This document shows positions 25,034 through 31,290 of a stretch of 40,864 bases of DNA, in pieces. The notes below the pieces were generated by a model, which saw nothing but the letters and a program-made list of their open reading frames with translations, searched no databases and had not been told where the DNA came from. The first letter of the stretch is position 1. Each line of letters starts with the position of its first letter. A program made the position numbers and the translations under genes. Source of the stretch: a virus. The DNA lies in IMG/VR virus record IMGVR_UViG_3300023174_000318, positions 1 through 40,864 of that record. The stretch is one strand, 5' to 3'.

Positions 25034-26937
25034 AACATCTCTCCATTCTTCATAGCCTCAAGCATGCTACTCGCCGTAAACTCTGCTTGCTTCTCTTCGG
25101 TCATAGTATCCGCGAATTCGGACACCATCTGTTCTTTGCGGTGAATCGTGTTCGACATCCAAGTATCGACAGAGGCAGGGATACGGTACACATATACATC
25201 GTTCTCTTCTGTCTGCCCAATGCGGTCAGTCCGAGCATACGCTTGGTCACGCTTGCCAGGGTTCCATTCCTCGTCAAGGATGTGTGTGGCAGTAGCATCG
25301 GTCAGGTTGAGTCCCGTACCACCAGTCTTGTAATTGCACAACACGATGTCCCATTGGGGTTCCTCGCCACAGCCACGGAAGAAGTTACGCTTCACCGCTT
25401 GACGCATAGGTCGAGTTGTCTTGCCTGTGAGCGTGGCAACACGCAAACCTTTAGCCTCAAGGCGCTTAGCGAACTCTTCGAGCGCCGTAGTGAATTGACT
25501 GAACACTACCTGTCGTCTGCCTTCCTCGTGGATGGAGAGAATAATGTCCATCGCTTCATCGAACTTAGCAGACTCGCGTACCTCGCTACCGACAGAGAAG
25601 ATGACATTGCCCTCGAAATCTTTGAGCTCGATACCGCCAGCCCACACATTCGCTTGGCGCTTGCGGGTGATGAGGGAGATGAGGTGCATGATAGTCATGG
25701 CTTCCCCACTCTCCAGCATGATTTGAGCGCGTTCCGATAACTGTCGAATAATTTTGTATTGCTTCGGGTGGCTTTCCTTGTCAATGTCAACACGAACAAT
25801 GTGTACGCGCTGGACAGGCAACACAATACCCGCATCGGTTCGGCTACGCGCAAGGTAGCGACCAGCAATCAAAGGGCGAAGGTTCTCCAGTTGCCCATCA
25901 CGGAATTCCATTTTGCCTGAATGGTAGTTCTGGATACAGAACGATGAGGCGAAAGATGTCTGGCTGTTGAACAGAATGGGGTCGCACAGGTGCAACAGGG
26001 CGTAAATGTCGAGGGGGGAGTTGAGCAGCGGGGTTCCTGTAGTAAAGCACAGGTTCTTGACGCTTTTGGTGGCAAGGTGGCGGTCAAGCATAAATGAGTA
26101 GCGAGTTTTGCCGTCTTCGTGGATAGTCCATCCGCACGAAGGGCATGCCTTGGCAATCTTGACGCGAGTCTTGACATCAACATATAAACCTTTGATGAAG
26201 TGCCCGCAGTTGGCGCAAGTGTTGTCAACCTTGCACAACATCTCGATGTAACGGAAGTTGGCGCTCGATATGTTCTTGAGGTTGTGTGCCTCGTCAATGA
26301 TGATGGTGTCGAGTTGCCATTGCATGAACTTAGCGAGCAGGTCGTTGTCTCTGCGCCAGATTTCATAGTTGACGACAACAACGGCAGAATCTTGGGCGAG
26401 TATCTCGTCCATCATGCTGTGCCGTACTGTCGGCTTCTTCTTGTATAAGTTGTATACCTTGCGGTGCGGGGCAAGGGTCATGACCTCGCCAGCGAATTGG
26501 TCTGTGATGTCAGCCTGACACACGATGAGCACACGCTTGGCTTTCACAAGGTCGAGCCAGCCAATGCTCTGTCGTGTCTTGCCTAAGCCCATGCCATCGC
26601 CAAGTATCCAACGCTTAGCACCAGCCCCGAACAGTACACCGTCCCATTGGAAGGGCAGGATACCTTGATACCACACCTTGTCCTGAGCGATACGAGTGAA
26701 CTGTTCTTTGAGGCGCTCGACATCAGCAGTAACTACCTCTGCTTGTTCCTTAGCCTCAGCTCGTTTCTCTTCACGCTCAATCCGCTTACGCTCATCACGC
26801 ATGAGAGCGCGTGTGCTCGCCTCTTTCTTGTCAGCGGTAGTCAGTTCCCCAAGCAAGGCTTCGAGTTGCTTACGCTTACGCTCGCGCTCCTCTGCCTGTT
26901 GATGGAGTTCGCGCGTCAGGTCATCAACGCTTGCCAT
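25030..26937 (-). CDS. SNF2-family helicase with zinc-finger insertion
   Basis: 635 residues. The N-terminal 75 residues are a charged coiled coil. Helicase motifs: Walker A GDGMGLGKT (113-121), DEAH (215-218), TGTP (300-303), and motif VI QAYARTDRIGQ near 580. Between DEAH and TGTP lies CANC (241/244) and CPSC (265/268), a C4 zinc finger inserted in the first RecA lobe. SNF2-like enzymes translocate on duplex DNA; in phages they are linked to replication or repair. It overlaps the small TM gene upstream by 14 nt and the small gene downstream by 4 nt. Confidence 0.88.
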   Translation of the reverse strand: MASVDDLTRELHQQAEERERKRKQLEALLGELTTADKKEASTRALMRDERKRIEREEKRAEAKEQAEVVTADVERLKEQFTRIAQDKVWYQGILPFQWDGVLFGAGAKRWILGDGMGLGKTRQSIGWLDLVKAKRVLIVCQADITDQFAGEVMTLAPHRKVYNLYKKKPTVRHSMMDEILAQDSAVVVVNYEIWRRDNDLLAKFMQWQLDTIIIDEAHNLKNISSANFRYIEMLCKVDNTCANCGHFIKGLYVDVKTRVKIAKACPSCGWTIHEDGKTRYSFMLDRHLATKSVKNLCFTTGTPLLNSPLDIYALLHLCDPILFNSQTSFASSFCIQNYHSGKMEFRDGQLENLRPLIAGRYLARSRTDAGIVLPVQRVHIVRVDIDKESHPKQYKIIRQLSERAQIMLESGEAMTIMHLISLITRKRQANVWAGGIELKDFEGNVIFSVGSEVRESAKFDEAMDIILSIHEEGRRQVVFSQFTTALEEFAKRLEAKGLRVATLTGKTTRPMRQAVKRNFFRGCGEEPQWDIVLCNYKTGGTGLNLTDATATHILDEEWNPGKRDQAYARTDRIGQTEENDVYVYRIPASVDTWMSNTIHRKEQMVSEFADTMTEEKQAEFTASSMLEAMKNGEML

Positions 26938-27028
26938 GCTTGTATTTCTTGTATTCCTTCAGCGAGGCAAAGAATCCAGTAAGGCATAGCGCCAGAAGGA
27001 GCAGGCTTGCTACTAAATAGATGTCCAT
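26924..27028 (-). CDS. 34-residue single-TM protein
   Basis: ATG 27028 shares a base with the upstream stop. Residues 3-21 are hydrophobic (IYLVASLLLLALCLTGFF), followed by a basic tail KEYKKYKHGKR. It overlaps the helicase start by 14 nt. The placement in a tight overlap chain supports that it is real; function unknown. Confidence 0.55.
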   Translation of the reverse strand: MDIYLVASLLLLALCLTGFFASLKEYKKYKHGKR

Positions 27029-27186
27029 TACTTGCTCTTCTCGATAAGTGCGATGAGGTCTCCAAGAGCACCATCAGCACCCATCTCGTTGTAATACACA
27101 GCCTCAAATGCTTCTTCGCTTTGCAGTACGGCAATTATTCTTTTGCGTTCGATGTCTCGCGCAATTTTTGTAAACGGTATGTTCAT
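27028..27186 (-). CDS. Small protein of the ERxRII...LI family
   Basis: 52 residues. ATG 27186 and stop 27028 each share one base with neighbours. DIERKRIIAVLQ near the start and DLIALIEKSK at the end match the family of 24669 and 24863, but there is no Cys cluster. Function unknown. Confidence 0.6.
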   Translation of the reverse strand: MNIPFTKIARDIERKRIIAVLQSEEAFEAVYYNEMGADGALGDLIALIEKSK

Positions 27187-27608
27187 TACTTGTCTAACCT
27201 TTCTCTCCAGTTAGGGCGGTCAAGCCCTTCTTTGATGTCTTTGGCAAGCGACAAGAGCAATATGCCAGCCCCTCGTAAGCCTTGGGCTCGTGTCTCACGG
27301 TCATTCTGAGACTTCTTGTCGATGTCCAGCAGTTGTGGTATCAGCGCCTTAGCGTCCTCAGCCCATGTCAGCCACCCTTCTTGGGGCTTCTGATACTTCA
27401 CGAGGATACTGTTAGCGTCTAATTCAGCGTGGCGTTCAGCGTAGAACTTGGCGGGTCTGCCCTCTATGACCTGTATGCGCTGTGAGCCAGCACACACGCG
27501 ATAAACGGTAGATGTAGGTGTCCGAGTCCGATGTGAAATTTCTATCGCTGTTAGCGGGCGCTTAGCCTCAAGTATGGCGAGCAGAATACTGTGTTCGTAC
27601 ACGCTCAC
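27186..27608 (-). CDS. HTH (winged-helix-like) protein
   Basis: 140 residues from GTG 27608, which forms GTGA with the upstream stop and has a G-rich site 10 nt ahead. The N-terminal 60 residues contain ILLAILEAKRPLTAIEISHRTRTPTSTVYRV, a typical helix-turn-helix with a short wing afterwards. The C-terminal half is charged helix. It is a candidate regulator of the early genes. Confidence 0.6.
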   Translation of the reverse strand: MSVYEHSILLAILEAKRPLTAIEISHRTRTPTSTVYRVCAGSQRIQVIEGRPAKFYAERHAELDANSILVKYQKPQEGWLTWAEDAKALIPQLLDIDKKSQNDRETRAQGLRGAGILLLSLAKDIKEGLDRPNWRERLDK

Positions 27609-27733
27609 CAGCCCACCCCCCACATAATCAGGAGCATGGCTCCATACACCACGGCGATAAGTCCCAGACTCCCGACAATGAGGGTAAAGATTTCCCACAC
27701 CTCGTCGTCGGTCATGCGCTCAGTCTTCGCCAT
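27605..27733 (-). CDS. 42-residue single-TM protein
   Basis: ATG 27733 overlaps the upstream gene by 14 nt. An acidic N-terminus (MAKTERMTDDEVWEIF) is followed by one long hydrophobic segment LIVGSLGLIAVVYGAMLLIMW. Only the short version has a hydrophobic-protein layout. Function unknown; small membrane proteins of this type are common in early phage operons. Confidence 0.55.
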   Translation of the reverse strand: MAKTERMTDDEVWEIFTLIVGSLGLIAVVYGAMLLIMWGVGW

Positions 27734-27950
27734 TAGCCCGTTTCCAATCACGGTCAGGGTCGGTGAAATAGTCAGCGTCAACGGTTGTTTCATACACAAA
27801 CTCGTCTTCGCAGTTCAGGCAGGTAAGCATGCCAGCCACATAGCCAGCCTCATACCCCTCCAAGTCCTCGATAGGGAAGTCAATTTCGTACTCGTTGACA
27901 ACCCAGCAGGACGGGCACTCAATCTTTACATCACTAGCGCTGTAATACAT
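27720..27950 (-). CDS. Zinc-ribbon-like small protein
   Basis: 76 residues. CPSC (residues 12-15) and CLNC (44-47) make a probable four-Cys zinc ribbon; the rest is acidic. AAGGAGCAAATA precedes ATG 27950. The role is unknown; such ribbons often bind nucleic acid or a host protein. Confidence 0.6.
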   Translation of the reverse strand: MYYSASDVKIECPSCWVVNEYEIDFPIEDLEGYEAGYVAGMLTCLNCEDEFVYETTVDADYFTDPDRDWKRANGED

Positions 27951-28072
27951 TATTTGCTCCTTACATGGGCAGCGAGGTACATCAGGTCACGCGATACTGA
28001 CTTGGCAGTAACAACCAGCAAGTTAGCCACCTTGTCACGGAAACGGCGTACCCAGAATCGGATAATTCTCAT
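27950..28072 (-). CDS. 40-residue basic protein
   Basis: ATG 28072 forms ATGA with the upstream stop; the stop shares a base with the next ATG. The sequence is one amphipathic, Arg-rich helix (RFWVRRFRDKVANLL) plus a second short helix. It could bind membrane or nucleic acid; unknown. Confidence 0.5.
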   Translation of the reverse strand: MRIIRFWVRRFRDKVANLLVVTAKSVSRDLMYLAAHVRSK

Positions 28073-28323
28073 GCGTTGGGCTCCTCAAGGTCGTCAGCAA
28101 CCTCGACAATAAACTGGCTCAACTCTTCGTTCAGCCAGTCGCTCTTGCGGTCAATGCGTCGTGCTACATCAGCCCACGGCACTTTGACATTCTCTTCGGT
28201 CAGGTTTATGTAATCTTCTTCTGACCACAAGTCCCACAACACAATGTCATCAGCCTTGTAATCACCTTTGTCTATCCAATTGGTGAGACGCTTGAGCATG
28301 TCACCATAAGTTGTTGCGTTCAT
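28069..28323 (-). CDS. Small acidic hypothetical protein
   Basis: 84 residues, acidic and Trp-containing (WIDKGDYKADDIVLWDLWSEEDY), ending DDLEEPNA. Fully helical in appearance. It overlaps the next gene by 4 nt and shares one base with the previous gene. No known family recognised. Confidence 0.6.
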   Translation of the reverse strand: MNATTYGDMLKRLTNWIDKGDYKADDIVLWDLWSEEDYINLTEENVKVPWADVARRIDRKSDWLNEELSQFIVEVADDLEEPNA

Positions 28324-28529
28324 TACTTTCCTTTCATCATGGGTTCTGCGTCGAGCCCGTGTCGTTTTAGTCGTGCGATTGTATTTGCTAGTGCCCTATG
28401 GTCTGATTCAGTAGTGTGTATCGCTACCAGCGACCCGTCAGGCGTTTTGATGAGGTATCCCGATTTAGTGCGTAACATCGAGACTCCGTGCTTGTGTAGT
28501 ACCTTGGCTAAGGTTTTCAGGTTACTCAT
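28323..28529 (-). CDS. HicA-like small protein
   Basis: 68 residues. The order helix (LAKVLHKHGV), strand (GYLIKTPDGSLVAIHT), and helix SDHRALANTIARLKRHG resembles the dsRBD-like fold of HicA mRNA interferases, but the catalytic GSH motif is not clear and no HicB partner adjoins. I see it as a HicA-like host-takeover protein at best. Confidence 0.45.
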   Translation of the reverse strand: MSNLKTLAKVLHKHGVSMLRTKSGYLIKTPDGSLVAIHTTESDHRALANTIARLKRHGLDAEPMMKGK

Positions 28530-28755
28530 ACTTGTTCACGCTTGACAAGTCCCAGTCAGCCAAGTCACTTTCTTTGATTATTTGGTATACCGCGTCACGG
28601 TCTACAACCTCGACCCAGCGTGTACCCCAGTCAGTTTCACCCAGTTGGGTAACGGTTACTGCGTGTTGGCTGGGCTTGTCGTAGTTACAGGTGAGCATAT
28701 GCCCTACCTTTACCCCGCTTAGTGTCGTGACGGGGTGCTTGATTACTTTGTTCAT
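28522..28755 (-). CDS. Small beta-rich hypothetical protein
   Basis: 77 residues. Strands such as VGHMLTCNYD, AVTVTQLGE and TRWVEVVDRDAVYQIIKESDL suggest a small barrel. GAAAGGCAACATA precedes the ATG. It overlaps the HicA-like gene by 8 nt. Not recognised. Confidence 0.6.
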   Translation of the reverse strand: MNKVIKHPVTTLSGVKVGHMLTCNYDKPSQHAVTVTQLGETDWGTRWVEVVDRDAVYQIIKESDLADWDLSSVNKYE

Positions 28756-28769
28756 TATGTTGCCTTTCG

Positions 28770-29117
28770 TTAGGGTGTGTTGGTCATACAGTCCTCAACG
28801 AGGACTTCGTGATAGGTGCCACGGAATTCCCAGCCAGTTTGGTATTCGAGTTGGACTATGCCCGACTCGATAGCCTCGTCAGCGTCGTGTGCGTAGACGG
28901 TAGTGGTCAGGTTGTAGTAAAGCCCGATGTATTCGACTTTGTAAAGCGTGGTCAGTAAGGGCTCTGCTTCGTAGATGTCCATAAAGCCCACTGCTTCGAG
29001 CGTCCATTCTTCGCGGTCAATGTGTAGTGCCAGTTCTTTGGCTTCTTCGGGGCTGTTCGCCTCGACTTCGATACTGTAGTTCTTGTTGCGGTCAGCCCGC
29101 ACGGTGTATTTAGTCAT
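28770..29117 (-). CDS. Hypothetical protein with two similar halves
   Basis: 115 residues. Residues 1-40 (KNYSIEVEANSPEEAKELALHID) and 60-95 (YNLTTTVYAHDADEAIESGIVQL) share a strand-then-EA(K/I)E-helix pattern, which suggests an internal duplication of a small alpha/beta unit. The start shares one base with the upstream stop. Function unknown. Confidence 0.6.
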   Translation of the reverse strand: MTKYTVRADRNKNYSIEVEANSPEEAKELALHIDREEWTLEAVGFMDIYEAEPLLTTLYKVEYIGLYYNLTTTVYAHDADEAIESGIVQLEYQTGWEFRGTYHEVLVEDCMTNTP

Positions 29118-29320
29118 TATTCGTTATACCCTTCTTTGTCGTTAGTGATAATGCGTAGTACCCATAAATAAGCGTCACGGCTACCTCGCGCGTAGTGCTG
29201 TTCTTGTTCGTCACTGTTCTTGATTGCTTCTTCTATCTGCTCCGCGCAATACTCTGCGCTTGTGCGTAGTATTCGGGCAAACTCTTCAAGGGTCATGCCG
29301 TCTTTAGGTGTCGTGTTCAT
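29117..29320 (-). CDS. Small helical hypothetical protein
   Basis: 67 residues from ATG 29320, chosen because AAGGAGAACTA precedes it. Acidic helices (LEEFARILRTSAEYCAEQIEEAIKNSDEQE). It forms TAATG overlaps with both neighbours. Not recognised. Confidence 0.55.
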   Translation of the reverse strand: MNTTPKDGMTLEEFARILRTSAEYCAEQIEEAIKNSDEQEQHYARGSRDAYLWVLRIITNDKEGYNE

Positions 29321-29418
29321 TAGTTCTCCTTGTCGTATTCTTGGTTGCCCTCGCATATCGGGCAGAACGGGTTACAGTCGAAGTTCCCGCCGTGGTTAGG
29401 GCACTCGGTCATAGTCAT
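29320..29418 (-). CDS. 32-residue Cys-rich protein
   Basis: ATG 29418 and stop 29320 each share one base with the neighbours. ECPNHGG, FDCNPFCPICEG gives four cysteines and one histidine in about 20 residues, a likely zinc site. It is too short for most gene callers. Function unknown. Confidence 0.5.
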   Translation of the reverse strand: MTMTECPNHGGNFDCNPFCPICEGNQEYDKEN

Positions 29419-29633
29419 TAGTTCCCCCAGACCATGTAGCGGAAACGGTTACCCGCGAGAGTGCTATTACATACCCCGCACCATGACTTAGAGAACTCCG
29501 TAAAGCCCTCACCCGTCTCCGTGTCGTGGTTAGGTGTCAGAAAGTTGTCAGCCATAAGGCGGGGGTTTTCTTCGGCGCTAAACATACAATCAATGCATAG
29601 GTCAAGGTTGCCTATCTGCTTGTCGTAGTTCAT
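29418..29633 (-). CDS. Small zinc-binding protein
   Basis: 71 residues. CIDC (13-16) and CGVC (52-55) form a likely zinc ribbon; MNYDKxIGNLDLCIDCMFS looks like a recurring actinophage small protein (memory, not checked). The ATG forms ATGA with the previous stop. Confidence 0.6.
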   Translation of the reverse strand: MNYDKQIGNLDLCIDCMFSAEENPRLMADNFLTPNHDTETGEGFTEFSKSWCGVCNSTLAGNRFRYMVWGN

Positions 29634-29992
29634 GCGGTCACCTCGTTAGCCTCGTCCGAGTTCTCGTACAGTGCTTCGTTGCGTGTGTCCAGAAGTCCAA
29701 CTACTGCTTCAGTCAGTTGGTCGCGGTACCAGAAATACATGCTTGCCATGACTTGCTGAATGATAGTCCCGCCAGTGTCTGCGCCGTAGTCTTCTGCGTC
29801 GGGCATGCCTACGGCTAACCATTCTTGAGCGCAGGCGTAGTGATAGACATTCACGAGCCCATCGGCTTGTTCATGTAGTGCTTCGTCGAGGTCGTCAATG
29901 TCGGTTGCGTCGGGGTTGTAGTTCAGTATTTCTTGAGCGACAATACGGACGCTCTCTAGCAGGTCTCGCTCGGTTATTGTGTCGTTATACAT
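29630..29992 (-). CDS. Acidic hypothetical protein
   Basis: 120 residues, very acidic (DATDIDDLDEALHEQADG, MPDAEDYGADTGG) and helical. GAAAGGCAAGAA precedes the ATG. Such acidic proteins sometimes mimic DNA or inhibit host defence; no specific evidence here. Confidence 0.6.
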   Translation of the reverse strand: MYNDTITERDLLESVRIVAQEILNYNPDATDIDDLDEALHEQADGLVNVYHYACAQEWLAVGMPDAEDYGADTGGTIIQQVMASMYFWYRDQLTEAVVGLLDTRNEALYENSDEANEVTA

Positions 29993-30054
29993 TTCTTGCC
30001 TTTCGTTAGTTGTTTAGGTGGTGAGCCTTTTAGTGTCGTGCTCGGGACAGGGTG

Positions 30055-30144
30055 CTACTTACGCTCGCACTCTTGGCAATGAACTTTCATGTCGCCCATT
30101 ATGTCAAGATAGTGGTGATGAGTGTCATCTTTACAAGTGAACAT
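30055..30144 (-). CDS. 29-residue His/Cys-rich protein, first gene of the leftward operon
   Basis: GAAAGGCTACAAA precedes ATG 30144. Residues include CKDDTHHHY and HCQEC: three cysteines and four histidines in 23 residues, a likely zinc site. It is the first ORF behind the promoter at 30197-30225, with a small hairpin (30171-30184) in the leader. Confidence 0.5.
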   Translation of the reverse strand: MFTCKDDTHHHYLDIMGDMKVHCQECERK

Positions 30145-30196
30145 TTTGTAGCCTTTCGTTTGTGCTTGGTCGGGGTTGCCCCCGTCTTCATTAGTT

Positions 30197-30225
30197 AGCG
30201 TACCACACTTTTAAACTTTTGTCAA
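30197..30225 (-). promoter_or_regulatory. Strong sigma70-type promoter for the leftward early operon
   Basis: Minus-strand TTGACA (30220-30225), 17-bp spacer, TACGCT (30197-30202). AT-rich spacer. Transcription would start near 30190 and read the whole small-gene operon. Confidence 0.8.
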
Positions 30226-30232
30226 ACTAGTG

Positions 30233-30259
30233 CGCGTGTCGTGTTCCGCGTGTCGTGTT
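30233..30259. repeat. Tandem 13-bp direct repeat upstream of the early promoter
   Basis: CGCGTGTCGTGTT occurs at 30233-30245 and again at 30247-30259, one base apart, just upstream of the -35 of the leftward promoter. This is a typical place for an activator or repressor site. Confidence 0.55.
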
Positions 30260-30283
30260 GCGATTCCGACAAAACCCGATTAG

Positions 30284-30324
30284 CATGAGTCCTTGAGGGA
30301 CTCATGAGGGAGAAAATGAGTCCC
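30284..30324. repeat. ATGAGTCC inverted-repeat cluster
   Basis: CATGAGTCC (30284-30292) pairs with GGACTCATG (30298-30306), and ATGAGTCCC returns at 30316-30324. A hairpin or a set of binding sites is possible. Confidence 0.45.
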
Positions 30325-30400
30325 TTTTCTCATGCCAATTCTCACGCGGGGCGTGTTGCCCAGTAATAGCGCGGAAAAACCGTCCCGGGCTAATTCTCAC

Positions 30401-30429
30401 TTGACAAGGTATATTTTCGGGGGTATGCT
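30401..30429 (+). promoter_or_regulatory. Consensus rightward promoter in the gene-free region
   Basis: TTGACA (30401-30406), 17-bp spacer, TATGCT (30424-30429). It is preceded by an AATTCTCAC repeat copy. Transcription would start near 30436 and meet a terminator after about 40 nt. Confidence 0.6.
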
Positions 30430-30435
30430 CCATCA

Positions 30436-30481
30436 AGGAGCATAACCCCCGAAAAGAAGAAAGAAAGTCGGGGGCTTTTTT
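30436..30481 (+). ncRNA. Candidate very short RNA (promoter followed at once by terminator)
   Basis: The promoter at 30401-30429 would start this RNA; it begins with AAGGAG-like sequence, then CCCCCGA, a purine-rich loop and TCGGGGG-C-TTTTTT. About 46 nt with no ORF. It may be a small RNA or simply the product of a conditional terminator. Confidence 0.35.
30446..30481 (+). terminator. Intrinsic terminator with competing upstream arm
   Basis: CCCCCGA (30446-30452) pairs with TCGGGGG (30468-30474), followed by six T. The same CCCCCGA can pair with TCGGGGG at 30417-30423 as part of a longer hairpin (30414-30431 with 30437-30455), which would prevent terminator formation. Confidence 0.7.
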
Positions 30482-30485
30482 ATTG

Positions 30486-30640
30486 GGTCGTGCAACCCTG
30501 ACCACGAGCCCTAGCCCCAAAGGGGCGGGCACGGGTCGGGCGGGTTGCGTAAGCCAGTCAAGGTGTAGCGAGTCGAGCGGATTGGAAAAAGACGGATACA
30601 GGGGTAATCCAGTTCGATACCCACGCCCCGAAAAAGCGGG
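30486..30640. other. GC-rich, strongly foldable non-coding stretch
   Basis: GCAACCC near 30490 can pair with GGGTTGC near 30541; inside lies GCCCC-AAA-GGGGC flanked by a second GCCC/GGGC pair. Further on GGGTA and TACCC form another stem, next to a GTTCGAT resembling a T-loop. It lies downstream (leftward) of repeat copy A. A structured RNA is possible; no tRNA fold fits. Confidence 0.4.
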
Positions 30641-30650
30641 CAGACAGTTT

Positions 30651-30665
30651 GTCTATTTGATTCCA
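30651..30665 (-). repeat. Cassette repeat copy A
   Basis: Minus strand TGGAATCAAATAGAC, one mismatch to the consensus TGGAATCAAATGGAC. It lies between the terminator of the 30722 gene and the GC-rich stretch, so its downstream partner has no ORF. Confidence 0.7.
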
Positions 30666-30679
30666 TTGTTGGGCACGAC

Positions 30680-30699
30680 AAAACCCCCCTTTCGGGGGG
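30680..30699 (-). terminator. Leftward intrinsic terminator
   Basis: Minus strand CCCCCC-GAAA-GGGGGG followed by TTTT, after the 30722 gene. Confidence 0.8.
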
Positions 30700-30721
30700 C
30701 TCTGCCTTAGCGTACTAGGGT

Positions 30722-30916
30722 TTAGGCGTATTCTTCGACGCTCTTAGCGCCGTAGCCGACCGTGTTTCCGTTGTAGTCGCGGATATTGCGGGTAGTGAAT
30801 TCTCCCGAGGTGGCGAGGGCGTCTGCCAAGGCGTAGAGTGCTTGTGCAACTTGCCAAGGCTCTAGCATTGTTTCGTTGCCTAGTTCGATTTCGATTTTGT
30901 ATTTTTCGATTTTCAT
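30722..30916 (-). CDS. Small hypothetical protein, cassette gene 1
   Basis: 64 residues. GAAAGGCATGAA precedes the ATG. A beta start (KIEKYKIEIELGN), a helix MLEPWQVAQALYALADALATSG, then strands. It is the sole gene between repeat copy B and a terminator. Not recognised; resembles short phage proteins with an alpha/beta layout. Confidence 0.65.
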   Translation of the reverse strand: MKIEKYKIEIELGNETMLEPWQVAQALYALADALATSGEFTTRNIRDYNGNTVGYGAKSVEEYA

Positions 30917-30971
30917 TTCATGCCTTTCTGTCGTGTTGTAATCAGTCTGCCCGAAAGCAAGCGGTCAGTTC

Positions 30972-30986
30972 GTCCATTTGATTCCA
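30972..30986 (-). repeat. Cassette repeat copy B
   Basis: Minus strand TGGAATCAAATGGAC, exact consensus, 56 nt upstream of the ATG of the 30722-30916 gene and just after the hairpin of the preceding cassette. Confidence 0.8.
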
Positions 30987-30995
30987 GATTTGAGG

Positions 30996-31027
30996 CTTGA
31001 GGCACCCCGAAGGGTGCCTCAAGTTTT
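30996..31027. terminator. Terminator hairpin with UUCG loop
   Basis: CTTGAGGCACCC (30996-31007) pairs perfectly with 31012-31023; on the minus strand the loop is TTCG. A T run follows only on the plus side (31024-31027), so the hairpin may act in both directions with different strength. Confidence 0.65.
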
Positions 31028-31223
31028 ACTCAGTATCCAAGCCCTCCGCCATGGCGCACTCTACACACTGGCTCTCAGTAGCCGACATCGACTCGAGAAT
31101 GGGGGCAAAGCACTCATCGCACTCAGCCAGTAGGGTGAGGTCATTGCCCTCGTAGCGGGCTAGGCGGTCGCCAAAGAAAATGACTTTGCCCGCGTCAATC
31201 AGTTCCTGTAATTCGTGGTTCAC
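31026..31223 (-). CDS. Small zinc-ribbon protein, cassette gene 2
   Basis: 65 residues, GTG start with GAAAGG upstream. CDEC (residues 35-38) and CVEC (53-56) make a probable zinc ribbon; acidic overall. It lies alone between repeat copy C and a hairpin. Function unknown. Confidence 0.65.
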   Translation of the reverse strand: MNHELQELIDAGKVIFFGDRLARYEGNDLTLLAECDECFAPILESMSATESQCVECAMAEGLDTE

Positions 31224-31275
31224 GGTGAACCCCTTTCTGTCGTAGCCAGTCTGTCAGGGAGCAGACAGCCAGTAA

Positions 31276-31290
31276 GTCCATTTGATTCCA
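31276..31290 (-). repeat. Cassette repeat copy C
   Basis: Minus strand TGGAATCAAATGGAC, exact consensus. The flanks to the left (CAAATC) are shared with copy B. It is 53 nt upstream of the GTG of the 31026-31223 gene. Confidence 0.8.

Larger units (their letters stand above)
30145..30721. other. 577-bp gene-free structured regulatory region
   Basis: No convincing gene. It holds a leftward promoter, tandem 13-bp repeats, ATGAGTCC inverted repeats, an AATTCTCAC direct repeat (30337-30345 and 30392-30400), a rightward promoter with an immediate terminator, a GC-rich folded stretch, repeat copy A, and a leftward terminator. It could also carry a replication origin; nothing seen here proves that. 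Confidence 0.7.

Noticed and set aside
30302-30532. 76-residue minus-strand ORF in the gene-free region
   Set aside because: It crosses the hairpins and terminator, has no ribosome site and an atypical composition.
30520-30640. tRNA or tmRNA on the plus strand (GTTCGAT with CGCCCC end)
   Set aside because: No 5-bp T stem fits around the T-loop-like bases, no anticodon stem is found, and the acceptor match is partial. Kept only as a structured region.
30600-30665. attP site based on tRNA-end similarity
   Set aside because: No integrase or excisionase gene is visible, and the similarity is short.
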